The translations under genes and the position numbers were made by a program. From contig JAKULF010000016.1 of NCBI GenBank assembly GCA_022661535.1, positions 434,001 to 498,000 of the forward strand: a stretch of DNA of 64,000 nt. The letters run 5' to 3'. Positions within the stretch are counted from its first letter, which is position 1. The number at the start of each line of letters is the position of its first letter. The notes under the pieces are model-generated. The model ran no database searches, had not been told where the DNA came from, and saw only the letters and a program-made list of their open reading frames with translations. Below, in pieces: positions 23,501-34,739 of this stretch. The DNA is from Eutypa lata (taxonomy: Eukaryota > Ascomycota > Sordariomycetes > Xylariales > Diatrypaceae).

Positions 23501-26500
23501 AAAAAATATATTTTAAAAAAATATCGTTTTTATTCGTTAAGTTTTATTAAAAAAATTATTACGTAAAAATAATTTAATAAATTTAAAATTAAAAATTATA
23601 TTTATAAAACGTTTAAATTAATTTTTTATTTTTTTTTATTTTTATTATTTAAAAAATTATATTAAACGAAATTTATAAAAATTACTTTATTATTAATATT
23701 AAAATTTTAAATATTATAATTTTCGAAAACGTTTATTTTATAAAATTTTAAAAAAATATACTTATTAAATTAATTAATAAATAATTTATTATAATATATA
23801 ATATATTAATTTTTTATTATTAATAAAAAATTTATTTAAATTTAATTTAAATATTTATAAATATAATTTATAAAAATTAATATATTTTTAATTATTTAAT
23901 TATAAATTATAAAAATTTTAATATATATATTTAAAAATAAATAAATTATATTTTTTAATTATATTTAAATATAAATAATTATTATAACGATATTATTATA
24001 AAATTTAAAACTTTAAATAAATATATTTAAGATTTTTATAACGTTTTTTTTATTTTTAAACGAAAAAACATTAATATCGATATTAAAAAAACGCTTATTA
24101 AATTTTTAAATATAATTATTTTAAAACGTATAATTAATAAATTTAATTTATTTATAATTAAAAAAAACTTAAAATAATCGTTAATTTTAAATTTTTAAAA
24201 TTATTTAAAAACTTAAAAACTTTTTTTAATATAATAAAATATATATAACATAATATTTTTATATATACTTTTATTTCGAAACTTTTAAAATAACGAAAAA
24301 TATTTTTATTAATATAATTAAAAATTCGAAAATTCGAAAATAAAAAAATATTAAAAAATAAATTTAAAACTTAACGTAAATATTAAATTATTAAAGTTAA
24401 AATATTTGCCTTTATATATAATAAAAAGAAATCTTTTTAAACGATTAAAAACGTTTTAATTAAATATATTATATTATATTATTTTAACGTTAATAAATAT
24501 TTATTTATTAATTTTAATATATTTAAATATAATATTAACGTTATAATATATTAAATTATAAATAAAACTTTATTAAAAATTTAAAATAAAGAAAAAAACT
24601 TATTAATTTTTTTTTTAAAATTATTATTCGTTTTATAACTTTTATTTTTAAAATATTATTAAATATTAAAAAAAAATATTAATTTATTAAAATAAAAATT
24701 ATTAAATTCGTATAATTTCTTTATAAAACTTAATATTAAATTAACGTTTATAAAATTATAATATATTTTTTTATTAATTATAAAATTATTATTAATTTTA
24801 AAAATTAAATTATAAATATTATTAATATAATAATTTTATCGTTTAAAAATAAACGTTTCGTTTAAATTATAAAATATATTAATTAATTTAATATTAAAAT
24901 TTATTATAAATTTAATTATTTATATATCGTTTTTAATGCATTTTTTTAACTTTTAAAAAAAATATTAATAATATTATTAAATACTTTTAAAAAACTTAAC
25001 GTTTTATTTAAAAACTTTAAAAAAATATAATAATTAATTAACGTTAATTTTATCGTTTTAATTTTTAAAAAAAACTTTTTAATTAATAACTTTAACTTTT
25101 ACGTAATTATAATAATAAAAAAAATTTATATTTTTCGTTTTTCGTTTTTAAACTTAAAATTTATTTTTAAATTAAATTATTTAAAACTTAATATTATATT
25201 ATTAATTTCGTTAATTTAAATCTTTTTAAAATTTAAATTAAAAATAAAAAAAAAATACTTTTAAAATTTAATTTAAAAATTTATATTAAATATTATTAAA
25301 AAAAGTTTTTTTTTTAATAATAATAAAATTAATTTATTATTTAAAATTCGTAATAGCTTTTTTTAAAAAAAATCTTTAAATAATATTAATAAATACGTAT
25401 ATTTTTACATTTTTAAAATTTATAACTTTAATATTTTTTAAATTTTTTATAAATTAAATTATATTAATATAAATCGTTTTTAATTATTTTTAATATAATA
25501 TTATATTTTTTATAAATAAACGAATTTTAAAAAATATTTTAATAATTATTTTAAATATTAAGTTTTTTATATTTAATAATATTTAAAATATAATAATTTT
25601 TAATTTATTATTAAATTTATTTATTTATATTATATAATTATAATAAATTTTATCGTTTTTATTTTTATATTTAAATATAAAAATAATATTATTATAATTA
25701 TTATTTATAAATTCGTTAAAAAAATTATATTTATTTTAAATTTTTTAATTTAAATAATAAAATAATAAACGATAATATTATATAAATAATTAATAAATTA
25801 AAATTAAAATATTTTTAAAATTTTTATATTTAATAAAAATTTTAAATTTCTTTTTATATTTTAAATAATAATATAAAAATAATTTAAAATAAAACTTTTT
25901 TATTTTATAATTTATTATTTTATTATAAACGAATAAAATAAACGTATTAATTAATTTATTAAATTCGTTTTACGTTATTATTTCGATATATTAATAAATA
26001 TTACGAATTAAAAAAATAATTTTTAAAGTTTTAATTTAAATTTAATAATATATTATTAATAATAACGAAAAATTTTTTTAATAAATTTATTATAAATTTT
26101 ATTTTTAATTTTATTAATAATTTAATTATTAATTAAAAATTTTTATTTAATTATTAATTATTTTTTTTCGTATAAATTAAAATTTATAATATAATTTATA
26201 TCGTTATTATATTTATTAAAATATATTATAATAAAAAATATTTATTTAAATTTTTTAATATTAAAAATAAAATTTTATTACGTTTTTATAAAAATTATAT
26301 TATTTTTAAAATAATTATTATCGAAAAAAAATTAAATTAATAATATATTAAACTTTTTTTTATTATTAAAAAAATTAATTAATTAATATATTATTTAATA
26401 TTTTTAAATAATTAAAAAATTTATAACGTTATTTTTATTAATTATTTTAAATTAATATTTTTTAATGTTTTTAATAAATATTTATTATATATAAACTTTA

Positions 26501-26815
26501 TTTAAATATAAAATTATTTATAATAAATAATTAATTATAAAATAATTAAAATAAAAATTAATTTTAACGATAAATAATTCGTAAAATATAAAAGTTTAAA
26601 ATTAAAATATTATAAATAATTATTTATAATATAATTAAAAAATAAATTATAAAATTTAATTATCGCTTTTCGAAAACGAACGTTAATTAATAAATAAATA
26701 TTTTAAAAAAACATTTCGTAAAAAAAAAGCTTTTTATTAAAAAGAAACTTTTTTCGTAAAAAAAATTAATTAATTTTTAACGTTAAAAATGTCGTTTTTT
26801 TCGTAAGTGATAAAT
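20580..26815. other. Internal segment of outer element (right part)
   Basis: 6.2 kb of AT-rich, RIP-mutated DNA continuing the outer retrotransposon beyond the copia insertion. Stops in all frames. I could not confidently locate RT, integrase or gag motifs, so its superfamily and orientation are open. Confidence 0.6.
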
Positions 26816-26946
26816 TATTAAATAATATCTTATTTATAAATAAATATTATATATATTAAAGTATCTTATAATATAATAAAGCATAAATATACTTAAAAAC
26901 TAATAATTATAATCACAATACATTAACAAACCCTTGTCTCATAACA
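26816..26946. repeat. Outer element right LTR (131 bp)
   Basis: Begins TATTAAATAATATC and ends CTTGTCTCATAACA, followed by GCGCG. Its last 28 bases keep cytosines lost from the left LTR, recording the ancestral sequence and the RIP direction. Confidence 0.8.
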
Positions 26947-26951
26947 GCGCG

Positions 26952-27504
26952 TTAAAATGAATATCTTCAACCTATCGTGAACAGTGCTAATCCGCGTCTC
27001 GGAGCGCAGATGTTACAAGTCCTACCCATCCATCAAATTGCGTATCCACTTTCCGTGGACAAACAATTTGAACCGTAAAATGCCGCTGTAGCTCCGTCTT
27101 TCGCAACCGTGACGACACACTCCATGACATAATAGCACATGTACCCCGCCTCCGAGTGATACGTGGGGCGAGGTTTATAAAGGAGGTCTCGGTCTCTCTC
27201 CTGGGAGGAAGACATTTTCTTCTCCTTTCCATCTCTAAAACTCCAGAGTAAACGACTGTCTGAAAACCTGAGAATATTCCAACTTCTCGTAAAACCATTC
27301 GTACGCTGCGTGTTTGAGCAATGGTTATTAGACCCTAACCTCAGCATACTTTACTAACCACAGGTCTAGGTAAAAGTTCGCTCGGTACGCAGGAAAAAAT
27401 GGCTTTTCCGATCCCGGGAGTACGGTTCCTGGACTGGTATCATCTAGCAAGAGTCACGGGTTGACTCGACGTGATCAAAATGACAAAAAAAAACTCATCA
27501 TCAG
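26952..27504. other. Region between transposon and THI4 5' leader
   Basis: Normal base composition resumes abruptly. Two overlapping minus-strand ORFs (26987-27347) have no recognisable domain and look like chance. The THI4 promoter and transcription start should lie here, but no TATA element stands out. Confidence 0.45.
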
Positions 27505-27782
27505 GTAAACTATCTGAGGCGAGCCATGAGCCGGTGTTCGAGTCTTCCGCTTCTATTTCTGCCCTGTCCATCCACCCACACACTACCTATCCATCGCCTC
27601 CTTTATGGAGAAGATGTGAGGTAGATTAAATGGAGATGGACAGGAAGATTAGATATCAAAGCGGAAACTCGTTCTGAGATTATACGGCCTAAAACTTGAT
27701 CTGGATAATACCAGCGAAAGGATCATGCTCTCATCACCCTATCCCCCTCTTGCCGTTGAACGGACAAACTAACCCAGCCCAG
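27505..27782 (+). promoter_or_regulatory. THI4 5'-UTR intron hosting the riboswitch
   Basis: Donor GTAAAC at 27505, branch-like ACTAAC at about 27768-27773 and acceptor CAG at 27782 (or 27777) enclose the TPP aptamer. In Neurospora and other fungi such introns are alternatively spliced when TPP binds, producing uORF-containing, poorly translated mRNA. The exact alternative donor used here is not determined. Confidence 0.65.
27521..27730 (+). ncRNA. TPP riboswitch aptamer (THI element)
   Basis: The highly conserved TPP-binding core is plainly present: CTGAGATTATA at about 27674-27684 and CTTGATCTGGATAATACCAG at 27695-27714, followed by CGAAAGGATCATG. P1 pairs GAG-CATGA (27521-27529, one bulged C) with TCATGCTC (27723-27730). 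P2 pairs GCCG (27530-27533) with CGGC. P3 is long: CGAG/CTCG, TTCCGCTT with AAGCGGAA, and CTGTCCATC with GATGGACAG. Long variable P3 stems are typical of fungal TPP riboswitches. It controls THI4 expression in response to thiamine pyrophosphate. Confidence 0.95.
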
Positions 27783-27813
27783 ATTTTTAATCCCACCCAA
27801 AATAACCAAGTAG

Positions 27814-28947
<1,134 letters not shown>

Positions 28948-29568
28948 GATATGTGATGACGAACACAAGAATGGATGCGTCGTGTTGGAGTACTGAGAGG
29001 GATACATGCTATCGGACACTGAAACGCTCTTTATTTGGTGACGAGGTCGTAGGTGGTTATATGCGTAGGACTCAAGTTTCAATACATACATTCTCTTCCC
29101 AGTAACTAGTAACCATCTTGTGTGTCTAGACTGGATCGCGACCGGTATACATGATACCATGCCGTGACAGCAATTGCTAGGTGGTGGCAACAGCCGCTAG
29201 CTATTTCCGTCCTACTTAATCGTTTCGAATGATCTAAGCTACTGCCGTCACTACGCAGATTCATAGGTCTTATATACTAGAGAAAGAAACAACGGCCTTC
29301 GATTGTGGCTGTACCTTCTTACGTGATATATAAAAGGCCTAGCGACTTTTTGATGCGTGATTATGAAGGATTGCATTGGTATACTGTATTGAAGTTATGC
29401 ATAAGAGCAACGGCATGATAAATCATTTGAAACTGTGAGTTAATATTTGAGGTGTCGCATTAAAGGTCTCCTGCGCATGGGTAGAAGCTGACGCTATATA
29501 GGTAGCTAGCTAGGTTGATGATGCACTGCAGAGGTAGAAAGAATCACGCTGCAGATCTTAGAAAAGCT
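28948..29568. other. Intergenic, THI4 and FAD oxidase 3' ends
   Basis: Convergent 3' flanks. No ORF or repeat of note. Confidence 0.5.
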
Positions 29569-31136
29569 CTAATTGAGACCTGATATCTTCCATCCTCCAG
29601 GACACAGCTTCTGAAAGACCTGTTCAGGATCGTACTTTGCCGCTACCTGCTTCATGGTTTCAACATTATCACCGCCATAGCTTCCGAGAACGTCTTGGGT
29701 CCTGTCTGCGTAGTTCATATACAGCCAACCCATGAGTCCGCCATCTATGCTAGCTGCAAAGCTTCTCACAGCCTCGAGGCCCGCTTGCAACTTGGGATAG
29801 ACAAACGCTGCCTGCTCAGCCGTCTTCATCATGGCCGCGTACTGAAAGAGAATAGCATTGCCGGAATTTCGTTCAAGGCCCATAACATTACCGCCCGCGG
29901 CAACTGAATGCTCCGCGACGATAGCCGGGACAGGCTGAAAGATACACTGTGTGATGAAGTCGCCATCTGGGACATATGCCTTCAGTTCTTCCACGAGTAC
30001 CCGGTGAACCTCGGCAGCTTTCTTCATGATGCGCTCATCGTTTTTGAAACAGAGAGTGAACCATGCGTCGCTTGGTAAGAATCAACATGTCAGTTTATTA
30101 TTCTAGTATATCAAGGTATGGTATTACTTACTGGTAGTTTGGGGGCAGCGTGATATCGAAAGACAAGCGGTGAATTGTTGTCGTGTTCGTCATATCTACG
30201 ATCTTGGGAAGTTCGCGCCAGCGACTGAACTCTGGGCCAGTTGATTCACCGTTGGCATGGAAAACCGCAGTTGAAGCGACGTTAGCCCGGAAGTCGGGGA
30301 AGTAGCCGATCACGGCCATCAGGTAGCTGTCTTGATAATCAGCTTGCTCTTCAGTGAAATGCCACATCGCATTCACGACTTCAGGGATGGCCGTGTCAGG
30401 ACTGGCAGCGATGCCACCCCAAATGCGGTCAGATGGCATTGTCGGCATTGTGAAACTGGTCACAATCCCAAAGTTATTCGACCCCCCTTTCAATGCTCGG
30501 AAAAGATCTGCATTTGTAGCTCGGTCCGCCGTAATAATACGGCCATCTGCCAGGACGACCTCATAAGACAGCACATTGTCACACTGGAAGGATATTAATC
30601 AGTCTTGCATCACTGTTTAATGGTGATGGGAGAGGTCGTACAGCCCATCCATTCTTCGCCGTCATCCATGAACTGCCACCACCAAGGAGTAGACCGGAGA
30701 CGCCAACATCGCCACCCCTTCCTCCGGAGACAGTTCTCTTGTACTTGCTCAATTCGCCGTACACATCCTTCCACCTCACACCCGCGCCAAAGTGCACTGT
30801 TTCGGAGCTCTCGTCAAAGGTGATCTTACTCAACAAGCTGAGATCGATTGTGACCCCCTTTGCAATGTTGTTTGTGCCAGGAACTGGTGAGTGGCCTCCG
30901 CTTTTGATAGCAAACTGCTGCTTCCTGGCCACTAGCTCTTTGAGAATGGCTGATACTTGTTGAGCGGAATCGGGAAGAACGAAGCAGGTGGGCACAAGCC
31001 GGGTGTTGACTGCCCAATATGATTCTTCACGAGAGTTATACCGAGGGTCGGCGGGGAACAAAACCTGCATTCTGGATTGAAAGTCGAACATTCTCGTGGT
31101 TGATGAACTAGACATTGAAATTTTTGAGGGAGTCAT
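29569..31136 (-). CDS. FAD-linked oxidoreductase (PCMH/berberine-bridge-like family)
   Basis: Three exons: 30642-31136, 30132-30583, 29569-30070 (482 aa), introns of 58 and 61 nt. The N-terminal half is an FAD-binding PCMH fold: LVPTCFVLPDSAQQVSAIL, then SGGHS with His82 as the probable covalent FAD attachment site, then SGGRGGDVGVSGLLLGGG. There is no cysteine at the second position used by bicovalent members, so single His attachment is expected. The segment GWACDNVLSYEVVLADG and FRALKGGSNNFGIVTSFTMPT are family landmarks. The C-terminus ends in PEQVFQKLCPGGWKI in place of a canonical BBE tail. No signal peptide, so a cytosolic enzyme is expected. Such oxidases commonly act in secondary metabolism or sugar/lactone oxidation; the substrate is unknown and no biosynthetic cluster surrounds it. 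Confidence 0.88.
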
Positions 31137-31953
31137 GGTGGAACAAAGCCAAGCAATGGATGAATGGAAAAGAATGGTTCGTGGTGGAGGTTGGAACGTG
31201 AAATTTATAAATTGAAAGGGTTTACCCCATCCTCACAGCAAACCCTGAGGTACCCGGCCCAGATTACATATTATACTACTGAAATAGACCTACTGATTTC
31301 TTAGAACCAACCAATCAGGCAGTTGTGTTGCTCATTCAGTGACCCATCACTGTGCCATTTAGAGAGTGTGTAGACCTTGCCCAGCAGTTGGTGTTGCTGC
31401 AGTTAGTTGACCCTCAAGTAGGTTGGATGCCGTTGGTTACGACTTATGCGGTTATATCATAAATAGGCCGAAGGCGCTAATGGGGTCATATCGACTAACT
31501 TACTATCCCAAATGCTAACTAGGATTGTTGGATCTGGGGACCAACTGCAGAAATGCAGAATGCAACCCACTTATTGCGGAGGACAAAAAGCGATATAGGT
31601 CTGGGTTAGGTAACTAACCGGCGAATGAAGAGGGAGCTTTCGGGTATGTTTTGAGGAAACGATGCGTAAGAGTAAAATGATGAAACCAATATAAGTATCC
31701 CATGGTGTGTCAGCTTAAGTTGAGGAGTGTAAATCCAGCAATGAGACCACGAACGAAACCTTGGATTTAAATACATGCATTTTCTTTTTAATAATTATAT
31801 CGCTTTTATATAGTAAATTAAAAACCGTACTTATAAATCGAAATTATTATTATGTAACATGTTTTCGCGTCGGATACTTATGTGATTTTTCTGTAAAATC
31901 TTCTGCTCGACCAGGCCATAATAAAAGGCCTTTAGAATGTTCCGGCACATACT
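31137..31953. other. Intergenic with small AT-rich patch
   Basis: Promoter side of the FAD oxidase (AATTTATAAATT at about 31200-31212). A patch at about 31777-31855 is strongly AT-rich and resembles a short RIP-mutated relic. A 65-codon ORF across it (31761-31958) is not convincing. Confidence 0.45.
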
Positions 31954-33152
31954 GTTAGTTTAGGTCTCGGGGTCACTATCTCTATCTTCAACGGACTTGT
32001 GTTCATTTTCGTTACGTATCGCACTCTCAGAGCTTGGATACGAACTCCTGAGACCTGGCCTGACGCACGAATGCTGTTAATCGGTCTCACACTGATGTCC
32101 TTGTAAGTCCTCTCTCATTTAGCCAAAGCTTCCCAAACATATCTAAGACGAACTGTCGTCGAACTGACTTGCCTAAGCTGGGTTCTGTTAAACTGTATCC
32201 ACCTGGCCATCCTCTGTCAGCGAGGCGATATTACATATAGCTATGCCATTGCTCCGACCTTCAAGCTGTTCCGAGTCTGCTCAGAGATTTTCAGCATCTG
32301 GGGTATTGCAAACATATTCAATCGATACCTGAGCTTAAGACCGATAAAAACCAAGAGGTATCGATACATATGGCCCAGACCATGCGCCGTGGTCATGTTT
32401 CTCTTGGCTCTCTATCATGTTGGCCTATTCCTAGCCTCGTCAGTCTCTTGGGTATCATTCGCAAACCTCTCCACGATCGATTACTTAGTTCACTCGAGTA
32501 GAGCATTTGAGATAGCATATACAACAGTGTATTTCGTTCAATCGCTTGTTGCATTCCTATTTGCATTCAGTACACTTGTATTTACTCACCCCTTAATGGA
32601 GATTAGGCCTCCAGTTCTCTATTGGGACGTGAGTTATTGATCTATTCGTAACTGATCATTATGCTAACCTTTGACATAGCAAGTGGCCTATTTATCATCG
32701 GCCGTGGTATTTTTGGCCTGCGTTCCTTCTGTGAAGTTGTCATTGTAGGCCAGCTCGATCGGTGGCCCGATCATCTTTAGTCAATCTACCGCGCCAGAGA
32801 GGTCACATACGGTCTTTTCAGCATGCTCTTGGCTTTGTTCATCCCACGCTCGATCCTACATAAGAAGGATACAGATCCACTCGCAGAGGAGAAGAACTTC
32901 CTTAAGGCCAAGACGGAGGCCCAGGACAAGGCGATACAGGAGGCTACGACCTGGCTCTTAGAAGAAGTCCGGAAGGAGTCAGAATCTGGCCGTAAGAATG
33001 TGCCATCAATGCAGTCTCTACTTGCTCGTCTGGGTACTAGTTTGGCAGCCCAAGATCAAACTGGCGACCAATATGATATCATGGGTGCCAAGAGACAGGA
33101 GATATCCAAGTTGGCCAAAATCTACAGATATTGGGAGCTGATATGTCAATGA
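31954..33152 (+). pseudogene. Broken multi-spanning fungal membrane protein gene
   Basis: Coding-like exons run in order: about 31954-32102 (membrane span, then RTPETWPDARMLLIGLTLMS), a 75-nt intron with good signals, 32178-32628 (several hydrophobic spans, WVLLNCIHLAILCQRGDITY to PPVLYWD), a putative intron to 32679, then SGLFIIGRGIFGLRSFCEVV and, from about 32780, YRAREVTYGLFSMLLALFIPRSIL and a charged tail. The order resembles fungal membrane proteins of about 350-400 aa with seven spans, but I cannot name the family. Two lesions are visible: the frame is not kept across the 32628/32680 junction, and an in-frame TAG separates the GQLDRWPDHL and SIYRARE segments at about 32778-32780. The start codon is also missing. 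A spliced variant that avoids both lesions was not found. Confidence 0.6.
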
Positions 33153-34175
33153 TATGATGATATGACAGTGACCCAGGTTACCATAAGCTGTTAAATATCC
33201 TTGATGGAGTTTTATATAGTACCTAGCTTGATAGTAACATGGGTAGTCAAGTTAGATAAAATACAGCTTGCTGAAACAAGAGCACTTCCTCGCCTGGATG
33301 TTAAGTATACATTTCTCCCAAACATCTTCTACTGCTAATGCTCGGTTGTGGGTTATTCAAAGCTGGAGGCGTTTACACTAATATCATGCAAATACTAGTA
33401 GGGGAGTTTATATTATATTTCAATCACGAACAACAACCATCGGAGAAAGTACAGAGTAGCAAAGGTGAAATGTAGATGAAATATGCATATATTTCACTTC
33501 AAGGCCTGGAAGAGGTCCTGGGAACCACCCATCCGATCTCGAACGGGCTAGCAGAATTAAGAATGCGCTTTTTATAAAGTTTGGTAATACAATATCGGAG
33601 ATGAAATAGCGTTGCAAGTTAAATATGGACTACGATAGCAAAGTCTGCACTAGCAATAAAGTTTCTCACAGTCTACCTAGCGTTGATGATTCAGAGCGTA
33701 TTAGGGAGAACGGCTGTAGGTAAACTTTAATGGTGAGTTTTCTTTTTGGCCGGGTACACAGACCTTTTTGATATTAACTACATTATAGTCGTAGTCTCCG
33801 TGAATTCAATTGCTGTCTTCATTCGAAATGCATGAGAATGTAGCTGGTTGCTTAGGTAATAGACGATGGTGATCCCATGAAATGTAGACTGTAGGTTCAT
33901 TGATGTTGTAAAGCCTAAGTTTTACCCCCAACATGAACCTTAATGGTATGAAGCTACGGAGATAGGATCTTTAGTATATTATTGAACATTGTGAGGACAT
34001 GTATATAAGGGCTGGTCTGCTCAGCATTTGGATTTTCAGACTCCTCTTCAATTATACCAAGCCATCTACTACAACCGAATTCCTACTCGCAACTGCACGA
34101 GATCTAATATACTTTTACCGGCGCATCGCTCCTTATCATACTCAAGTTCAATTCTTACCAGTCAATTTATCCACC
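33153..34175. other. Promoter region of right secreted-protein gene
   Basis: No gene seen. A TATA-like GTATATAAG lies at about 34000-34008. An upstream extension of the reading frame to 33999 exists but lacks a signal peptide and is 5' UTR in my reading. Confidence 0.5.
34000..34008 (+). promoter_or_regulatory. TATA-like element of right secreted-protein gene
   Basis: GTATATAAG about 170 bp upstream of the ATG at 34176, comparable in position to the TATA element of the left-arm paralogue. Confidence 0.4.
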
Positions 34176-34739
34176 ATGAAACTTCTTGCTACTCTCGCTG
34201 GGGGCGCGCTCCTCATCAGTCAAGCCTCAGCGCTGGCAATCAGCCCAACTAACAACTTTATGGAGTCTGAAGGCAAGGTTGATCACAGTTCCAATGACAA
34301 CACTGAGATCAGAACCCCCGATTACTTCGAGGCAGATGTGTTCCTTTCGCACTTCCTCAAGTCCAACAACTTCACCATCGACGACTATATTACCAATGAT
34401 ACCACCACCACCACCACCACCACCACCTCGTCGTTGGAGCCTAGAAAGTGGAAGAATTCCGGCTTTCGTACCAACAAGATCCCGCTTGATAAGCTACCGC
34501 CCTGCTACAGGAAGTGTTTCGACACCAACTGCTGCAACATGTGGGTTGGCGGGCCTAAAGACGTACGCCAGTTGACGCCGCTTCAGTTCTGTTGGACTAG
34601 ATTTACTTCAGTTTCCTTTTGGATGAGAAAGCACCTTGCGTGGTGCCTGATGGATGAGTGTGACTCTTGTCTACCGGGTTGCAGAGATGGATTCAGGGAT
34701 TGGGTCCAAGATGTTTGCCATTACGCAGTGCCCTTTTAG
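34176..34739 (+). CDS. Small secreted 10-cysteine protein, right copy
   Basis: Single exon, 187 aa, starting at the ATG that opens a clear signal peptide (MKLLATLAGGALLISQASALA) although the frame is open further upstream. A central acidic, N-glycosylatable region (NNFT, NDTT) includes a threonine run encoded by an (ACC)n microsatellite at about 34402-34428. The C-terminal domain repeats the left copy's pattern with all ten cysteines: LPPCYRKC, NCCN, VGGPKDVRQLT, FC, WC, EC, SC, PGC and VC. Sequence outside the cysteine framework has diverged strongly. The gene precedes PAT-B in the same orientation, as the left copy precedes PAT-A. Role unknown; an effector or surface protein is the obvious guess. 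Confidence 0.8.
   Translation: MKLLATLAGGALLISQASALAISPTNNFMESEGKVDHSSNDNTEIRTPDYFEADVFLSHFLKSNNFTIDDYITNDTTTTTTTTTSSLEPRKWKNSGFRTNKIPLDKLPPCYRKCFDTNCCNMWVGGPKDVRQLTPLQFCWTRFTSVSFWMRKHLAWCLMDECDSCLPGCRDGFRDWVQDVCHYAVPF

Larger units (their letters stand above)
10429..26946. mobile_element. Outer LTR retrotransposon, RIP-mutated, with two nested insertions
   Basis: 131-bp direct terminal repeats at 10429-10559 and 26816-26946 align without gaps; nearly all differences are C/T or G/A. The right copy ends TAACA, the left now starts TATTA (from TGTTA by G-to-A), giving TG..CA ends with matching inverted termini. GCGCG target duplications flank it. Subtracting the two inserted elements (10573-12259 and 13392-20579) leaves about 7.6 kb, the usual size of an autonomous gypsy or copia element. 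Its internal coding content is too degraded for me to assign. The block is extremely AT-rich, with remaining cytosines mostly in CpG or CpT. Confidence 0.85.

Noticed and set aside
10429..26946. AT-rich block as a mitochondrial insertion or centromere core
   Set aside because: Paired LTRs of equal length, target duplications, transition-only differences and a copia RT block explain it as RIP-mutated retrotransposons. No mitochondrial genes were recognised.
26987..27347. Two overlapping minus-strand ORFs between the transposon and THI4
   Set aside because: They overlap in different frames, have no recognisable domain and lie where the THI4 promoter is expected.
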